Assembly: GCA_963741615.1 (NCBI GenBank)
Contig: CAVUIU010000019.1
Location: forward strand, 633,590 to 697,589
DNA length: 64,000 nucleotides
Source: UBA9676 sp963741615
Lineage (GTDB): Bacteria; Actinomycetota; Actinomycetes; Streptosporangiales; Streptosporangiaceae
Reading direction: 5' to 3'
Part shown: positions 59,787 through 64,000 of the stretch, piece after piece
Position numbering within the stretch: the stretch's first letter is position 1
Layout: each line of letters opens with the position of its first letter
The notes under the pieces: model-generated
What the model was told of the DNA's origin: nothing
The model's database searches: none
Seen by the model: the letters and a program-made list of their open reading frames with translations, nothing else
Translations under genes and position numbers: made by a program

Positions 59787-60611
59787 GTGGACGGACACTC
59801 CGGCGACGGTGTTCCCCCAGGTCGCCTGCTGATCATCGGAGGTGGCGAGGACAGGTGCTGCGGCACGGGCGTCCTCGAGCGGTTCGTGGACCTCGCCGGC
59901 GGGGAGCGGGCGCGGATCGCGCTGGTGACCACGGCGGCCGGCGTCCCCGGCGAAGTGCACGCCGAATACGAACGGGTGTTCCGCAAGCTCGGCGTGGAAC
60001 ACACCAGGGAACTGCGGCTGCGCGGCCGGGCGGACGCCGACGGCGGCCCGGCGGAAGCCATCCTGCGCGACGCGACCGGCGTCCTCTTCAGCGGCGGGGA
60101 CCAGTCGCGGATCCGGGCCCTGGTCGGTTCCCGGGCCAACGACATCCTGCGCCAGCGACTCGATGAGGGGCTGGTGGTGGCGGGCACCAGCGCCGGCGCG
60201 ACCGCGCTCGGGCGGACCATGATCCTTGGCGGCGAGGGCTGCGACGTCTCCGCCGCCACCGTGCGCACCGGCCCCGGGCTGGGGCTGCTGCCGAAGCTGC
60301 TCATCGACATGCACTTCGCCGCGCGCGGGCGGCTGCCCCGGCTGCTCAGCGCGGTGGCGCTCGACCCCGGTCAGGTCGGCGTGGGGATCGACGAGAACAC
60401 CGCGATTCTCGTGCTGGGGGATCACTTTGAGGTGCTGGGATCGGGGGTTGTCGCGGTGGTGGACGCAGAGCGCTCGACGATGGTGCACCCGGCCGGGGAC
60501 TACGACCCGATCACGCTTTTCGACGTGCGCCTGCACCTGATGCCGGCCGGATGTGTCTACGACGTCAGCGAGCGGGCGCCGTCGATCGGCCCCGCGCACA
60601 CCCGGTACTGA
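59787..60611 (+). CDS. cphB: Cyanophycinase
   Basis: S51-type serine peptidase releasing beta-Asp-Arg dipeptides from cyanophycin, 274 residues from GTG 59787. Catalytic Ser135 lies in the hallmark VVAGTSAGATALG. Other family segments are GRLLIIGGGEDR, VLFSGGDQSRI, GLGLLPKLLIDMHFAARGRL and GVGIDENTAILVLGDHFEVL. It differs slightly in the N-terminal loop (EDRCCGTG). It is 34 bases upstream of cyanophycin synthetase, so degradation and synthesis share one transcript. Confidence 0.94.
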   Translation: MDGHSGDGVPPGRLLIIGGGEDRCCGTGVLERFVDLAGGERARIALVTTAAGVPGEVHAEYERVFRKLGVEHTRELRLRGRADADGGPAEAILRDATGVLFSGGDQSRIRALVGSRANDILRQRLDEGLVVAGTSAGATALGRTMILGGEGCDVSAATVRTGPGLGLLPKLLIDMHFAARGRLPRLLSAVALDPGQVGVGIDENTAILVLGDHFEVLGSGVVAVVDAERSTMVHPAGDYDPITLFDVRLHLMPAGCVYDVSERAPSIGPAHTRY

Positions 60612-60645
60612 CCGTCCATCCCAAACCACGTCCAAGGGGGCAGAC

Positions 60646-63417
60646 GTGCGCCTCGTCAACCTGCGCCGCCTCAGCGGCCCGAACATCTACCTGTCCCGGC
60701 CCGTCGTCGTCGCCCGGCTCGAGCTCGACGAACTGGCCGGCCAGGAGACCACGTCGCACGCGGGCTTCGCCAGCCGCCTGCTCGCCGTGCTGCCCGGGCT
60801 GGCCGGCCACCACTGCGCCGCCGGGCGGCCCGGCGGTTTCTGTGACGCCATGGCACGCGGAACCTACTTCGGGCACGTCACCGAGCATGTGGCGCTGGAA
60901 CTTTCCGGGCTGGCGGGCAGGGAGGTCTACTTCGGGCGCACCGAGCGGGCGGGCGCCGACGGCAGCTACAACGTGGTGATGGCCTGCCCGCGCGACGAGC
61001 CCGCCGACTCGCCGATCCCCCGTGAGCTGCTGATCCTCGCCATCCGCCTGGTCGGCGACATCGTTGCCGAACGGATCCCCCGGCTCGACGCCCCGGTCCG
61101 GGCGATCTCGCAGTCGGTGGAGGAATCCCGCCTGGGCGTGAGCACGGCCGCGCTCGCCGCGGCCGCCCGCGGCCGGGACATCCCGGTGCGGCGGGTGGGC
61201 AGCCTGAGCATGCTGCGGCTGGGATACGGCTGCCACCGCCGACTGGTGTGGGCCGCGCTCACCGAGCAGACGTCCGCGGTCGGCGTGGACATCGCGTGCG
61301 ACAAGATCGTCGCCAAGGAGCTGCTGGCCGGCGCGGGGGTGCCGGTGCCGGCCGGGACCGTGGCGCGGACGGCGGCTGAGGCAGCGAGCGCGTTCGCCCG
61401 GTTCGGCCCATCGGTGGTGGTGAAGCCGCGTGACGGCAACCAAGGCGGCGGCATCACCGTGGGGGCCGCCTCGGCCGCCGAAGCCGCCGAAGCGTACCAC
61501 CGGGCCAGCGCGGGTGGACCGGACGTCATCGTGGAACACTACGTGGCCGGCACCGACTACCGGGTGCTGGTCGTCGACGGCCGGGTGGCCGCCGCCGCGC
61601 AGCTGCGGCCCGCCGCGGTGGCCGGCGACGGGGTGCATGACATCCAGGCGCTGGTGGGGATCACCAATGCCGACCCACGGCGCGGCGCCGGCCACGCCCG
61701 GCCGCTCACCCGGATCGCGCTCGACAGCGACGCGCTCGCCCACCTGGCCGCCCAGGGACTGCACCCGGGCTCGGTGCCCAGCCCGGGCACGGTGGTGACG
61801 CTGCGCCGCAACGCCAACCTGTCCACCGGCGGTACCAGCACCGATGTCACCGACCTGATCCATCCCGAGGTCAGCGCGATGTGCTGCCGGGCGGCGGCCG
61901 CTGCCGGGCTGGACGTCTGCGTGGTGGATCTGCGGCTGCCCGACATCGCCTCGCCGGTGGGGCACCCGGCGCACCCGGCCGCCACCGGGGCCGTCATCGA
62001 GGTGAACGCCTGCCCCGGGTTGCGGATGCATCTGGCCCCGAGCGCCGGCCGGCCCAGGGACGTGGCGGGGGCGATCATCGACCGGCTCTACCCGCCCGGC
62101 GCCCAGGCCAGGATCCCGGTGGTGGCCGTGACCGGGACAAACGGGAAGACGACGACGGCCCGCATGATCGCCCGCATCCTGGGCCAGGCCGGGCTGCACG
62201 TGGGCCTGGCCACCACCGACGGCGTCTACTCCGGCGGGCAGCTGGTGCAGCAGGCCGATGCCTCCGGACCGCGGTCCGCCGAGATGGTCCTCGACGACCC
62301 GGCGGTGGAGGCGGCGGTGCTGGAGACCGCCCGGGGCGGCATCGTCCGCCGCGGCCTGGGCTACGACAAGGCGGACGTGGCGGTGCTCACCAACATCACC
62401 GCCGACCATCTCGGGGCCGACGGCGTCGACGACCTCGACGACCTCACCGATGTGAAGGCGCTGGTGGCCGAGGAGATCAGCTGGGGCGGCACGCTCGTCC
62501 TGAACGCCGACGACGGCCGGACCGCGGGCCTCGCCTCCCGGCCCGCCGTGCGGGAGCGGCACCCGGTCATCCGCTACTTCAGCCTGGACGGGCGCAACCC
62601 GCTCGTGCTGGCCCACCGCATGAGCGGCGGTATCACCTGCGAGCTGCGCGGCCGCCAGCTGGTAGAGGCCAGGGGCGGGGAAGAGACCGTGCTGCTCGGG
62701 GTGGACGAGCTGCCGGGCTCGTTCGGCGGCGCCGCCTCGCACCTGGTCGCTAACGCGCTCGCGGCCATCGCCGCCTGCCGGGCGCTGGGGGTGAGCGTTA
62801 AGGACATCCGGCGGGCGCTGACGGCGTTCACCCCCGACGAGGCCAACCCCGGCCGCGGCAACCTCTACCTGGTGGAGGGCAGCCCGGTCATCGTGGACTA
62901 CGGGCACAACGCCGCCGCGCTCGCGGCGATGGGCAGGCTGGTCCACGACACCTGGGGCGGTGACCCGGTTGCCGCCATCACCCTGCCCGGGGACCGCCGG
63001 GACGACCTGGTGCGGCAGACGGCGGCGAGCGTCGCCGCCTGGTTCGGCCGGGTCGTCGTCTACGAGGACGACGACCTGCGGGGGCGGCAGCCGGGCGAGA
63101 TGACCGGCCTGATCAGCGAGGCGCTGCGGGCCCGCAGACCCGGCCTCACCGTCATGCCGGCCACCGGGCCGGAGGACGCGCTGCGCTGCGCGCTGACGCT
63201 GGCCATGCCCGCCGACCCGGTCCTGCTGCTGTACGAGGAACTGGAGCCGGTCCGGGAGATCCTGGCCACGCTCGGCGCCGCCCGCTGGCCCTCCGCCCCT
63301 ACGCCGTCGCCGTTACCGGCAGCCAGCCACGGATCGGCCGGACCTGCGGTCGCCGGTGTCATCCAATCGGCCAGCCACGGATCGGCCGGACCCTTCGGTC
63401 GCCGGTGTGTCATCTAA
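60646..63417 (+). CDS. cphA: Cyanophycin synthetase
   Basis: CphA polymerises Asp and Arg into cyanophycin, 923 residues from GTG 60646 (preceded by AAGGGGG). The N-terminal domain begins MRLVNLRRLSGPNIYLSRPV. The ATP-grasp domain (about 215-480) adds Asp: LLAGAGVPVPAGTVA, VVVKPRDGNQGGGITVG and AVIEVNACPGLRMHLAPSAG. The Mur-ligase-like domain has the P-loop GTNGKTTTARMI at 497-508, then TNITADHLGADGV, VDYGHNAAALAAMGR and LPGDRRDDLVRQTAASVAAW. The last 30 residues come from a partly duplicated 50-base repeat. It is full-length CphA1-like, not the short CphA2. Confidence 0.95.
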   Translation: MRLVNLRRLSGPNIYLSRPVVVARLELDELAGQETTSHAGFASRLLAVLPGLAGHHCAAGRPGGFCDAMARGTYFGHVTEHVALELSGLAGREVYFGRTERAGADGSYNVVMACPRDEPADSPIPRELLILAIRLVGDIVAERIPRLDAPVRAISQSVEESRLGVSTAALAAAARGRDIPVRRVGSLSMLRLGYGCHRRLVWAALTEQTSAVGVDIACDKIVAKELLAGAGVPVPAGTVARTAAEAASAFARFGPSVVVKPRDGNQGGGITVGAASAAEAAEAYHRASAGGPDVIVEHYVAGTDYRVLVVDGRVAAAAQLRPAAVAGDGVHDIQALVGITNADPRRGAGHARPLTRIALDSDALAHLAAQGLHPGSVPSPGTVVTLRRNANLSTGGTSTDVTDLIHPEVSAMCCRAAAAAGLDVCVVDLRLPDIASPVGHPAHPAATGAVIEVNACPGLRMHLAPSAGRPRDVAGAIIDRLYPPGAQARIPVVAVTGTNGKTTTARMIARILGQAGLHVGLATTDGVYSGGQLVQQADASGPRSAEMVLDDPAVEAAVLETARGGIVRRGLGYDKADVAVLTNITADHLGADGVDDLDDLTDVKALVAEEISWGGTLVLNADDGRTAGLASRPAVRERHPVIRYFSLDGRNPLVLAHRMSGGITCELRGRQLVEARGGEETVLLGVDELPGSFGGAASHLVANALAAIAACRALGVSVKDIRRALTAFTPDEANPGRGNLYLVEGSPVIVDYGHNAAALAAMGRLVHDTWGGDPVAAITLPGDRRDDLVRQTAASVAAWFGRVVVYEDDDLRGRQPGEMTGLISEALRARRPGLTVMPATGPEDALRCALTLAMPADPVLLLYEELEPVREILATLGAARWPSAPTPSPLPAASHGSAGPAVAGVIQSASHGSAGPFGRRCVI
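63315..63417. repeat. About 50-bp direct repeat at the cphA 3' end
   Basis: Two copies of a segment containing gccagccacggatcggccgg, at about 63318 and 63369, encode the repeated tail ASHGSAGP. Probably a recent duplication extending the protein. Confidence 0.85.
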
Positions 63418-63426
63418 CCTGGCGTT

Positions 63427-63768
63427 GTGAGCGATCTTGCAGAGGCCCGGCAGTTCGCGCTGTCCCTGCCCGAGGTCACCGAGGAGCCCCACTTCGACAT
63501 GGCCTCGTTCCGGGTACGCGGCAAGATCTTCGTCACGGTCCCGCCCGGGGAGACCCGCCTGCACGTGTTCGTTGACCCGCTGGAGGTCGGCGGCTACGTG
63601 GCGCAGGACCCGGCCGCTTTCGAGCCGTTGCGCTGGGGAGAGCGGGTCAGGGGCCTGCGGGTCAACCTGGCGGCCATCTCCCGCGCGGGCCTGGCCGAGG
63701 TCATCGAGGAGTCCTGGCGCCGCAAAGCACCCAAGCGCCTCGTCGCCGCGTTCGACCAGCAGCTGTAG
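63427..63768 (+). CDS. MmcQ/YjbR family protein
   Basis: Small YjbR/MmcQ-like protein (DUF419), 113 residues from GTG 63427. The fold's usual segments are clear: EARQFALSLPEVTEEPHFD, SFRVRGKIFVTVPPGETRLH, VNLAAISRAGLAEVIEESWR and APKRLVAAF. Family members have a CyaY-like fold and suspected DNA binding; the role is unknown. It is 9 bases after cphA, perhaps by chance of a dense genome. Confidence 0.93.
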   Translation: MSDLAEARQFALSLPEVTEEPHFDMASFRVRGKIFVTVPPGETRLHVFVDPLEVGGYVAQDPAAFEPLRWGERVRGLRVNLAAISRAGLAEVIEESWRRKAPKRLVAAFDQQL

Positions 63769-64000
63769 GTTCTCATCCTGCTTGTCACCCACTTCTTGTC
63801 ACCCCACGCTCCTCCGACCTGGGCCTGGGTCCAGCTGGCGAGCTGGACGGTCCTTGCGAGACCGCGCCGGTCGCGATCGCGGCGGGCGGAGCGCTACTCG
63901 GGTAGCCGGTCGCGGGCGGGAGGGCCGATGCCGGCGGTGCGCCGCACGCTGGCAACGTCGGCTCAACGCCGCTGGCGGTCCAGGTCTCGGCATGCCGCAT
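63769..64000. other. Right-edge stretch, unresolved
   Basis: The last 232 bases carry a short direct repeat (cttgtcaccc, 63780 and 63795). The minus-strand frame from the edge to 63785 is open for 71 codons, but its Pro/Ser/Ala-rich translation has no recognised likeness. It may be the end of a gene outside the window or non-coding. Confidence 0.3.

Overview
The window is about 64 kb of very GC-rich, densely packed chromosome from a filamentous-type actinomycete. It carries MtrA-MtrB-LpqB, the split FbiA / fused FbiB / fused FbiC set for coenzyme F420, a WhiB2-type and a WhiB7-type regulator, mycoredoxin, UvrD2 and the DUF3499-DUF5719-glycosyltransferase block. GTG starts are common and ATGA or GTGA gene overlaps are pervasive. 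Gene order resembles the Streptomyces and Streptosporangiales core; the exact genus cannot be told from the sequence. No tRNA, rRNA, insertion sequence or CRISPR array was seen.

Layout. 1-5175 (minus): mtnA-mtrA-mtrB-lpqB, with lpqB running off the left edge. 5305-11268 (plus): an overlapping chain of a membrane protein, DUF4129, DUF4350, MoxR ATPase, a possible 40-residue repeat peptide and DUF58. 11322-18218: SpoIIM-type, RDD and YbhN membrane proteins, an ABC exporter, and an ECF sigma factor with its zinc-finger anti-sigma factor. 18374-21125 (minus): two S-adenosylhomocysteine hydrolases of different types, with a divergent MerR gene. 21700-26171 (minus): phosphomannomutase, Trm112-like, SIS isomerase, CDF transporter, GNAT. 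26332-33633: DUF3499, a degenerate metallopeptidase-like protein, DUF5719, a giant membrane glycosyltransferase, whiB2. 33871-38947: fbiA-fbiB converging on fbiC. 39238-43436: MarR and partner, AlkA-like glycosylase, GDP-mannose-type pyrophosphorylase, glycosyltransferase. 43619-49580 (minus): UPF0182, PDZ-Lon-like protease, MoaE, SDR epimerase. 49673-53940 (plus): zinc metalloprotease, ThiF-like protein, ABC1 kinase. 54025-58090 (minus): small basic protein, whiB7 with an upstream-ORF leader, TesB thioesterase, UvrD2. 58277-63768 (plus): mycoredoxin, ANTAR protein, kinase remnant, cyanophycinase, cyanophycin synthetase, YjbR-like protein.

Themes. The methyl cycle is represented by two SAH hydrolases and a methylthioribose-phosphate isomerase. 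Mannose and GDP-mannose supply (phosphomannomutase, SIS isomerase, pyrophosphorylase) sits with glycosyltransferases. F420 synthesis is almost complete here. Cyanophycin synthesis and breakdown form a two-gene operon, suggesting a nitrogen store.

The most unusual observations are: a 14-bp tandem duplication that shifts the frame of the protein at 5305; a 40-codon repeat-built ORF wedged between MoxR and DUF58 with 4-base overlaps on both sides; a complete-looking whiB7 attenuation leader (promoter, 89-codon upstream ORF, two hairpins); an 11-base element shared by the whiB2 promoter and the DUF3499/metallopeptidase intergenic region; long near-perfect hairpins between converging genes; and a UvrD2 lacking its usual C-terminal zinc and HRDC region. 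Short in-frame minisatellites recur in many genes.
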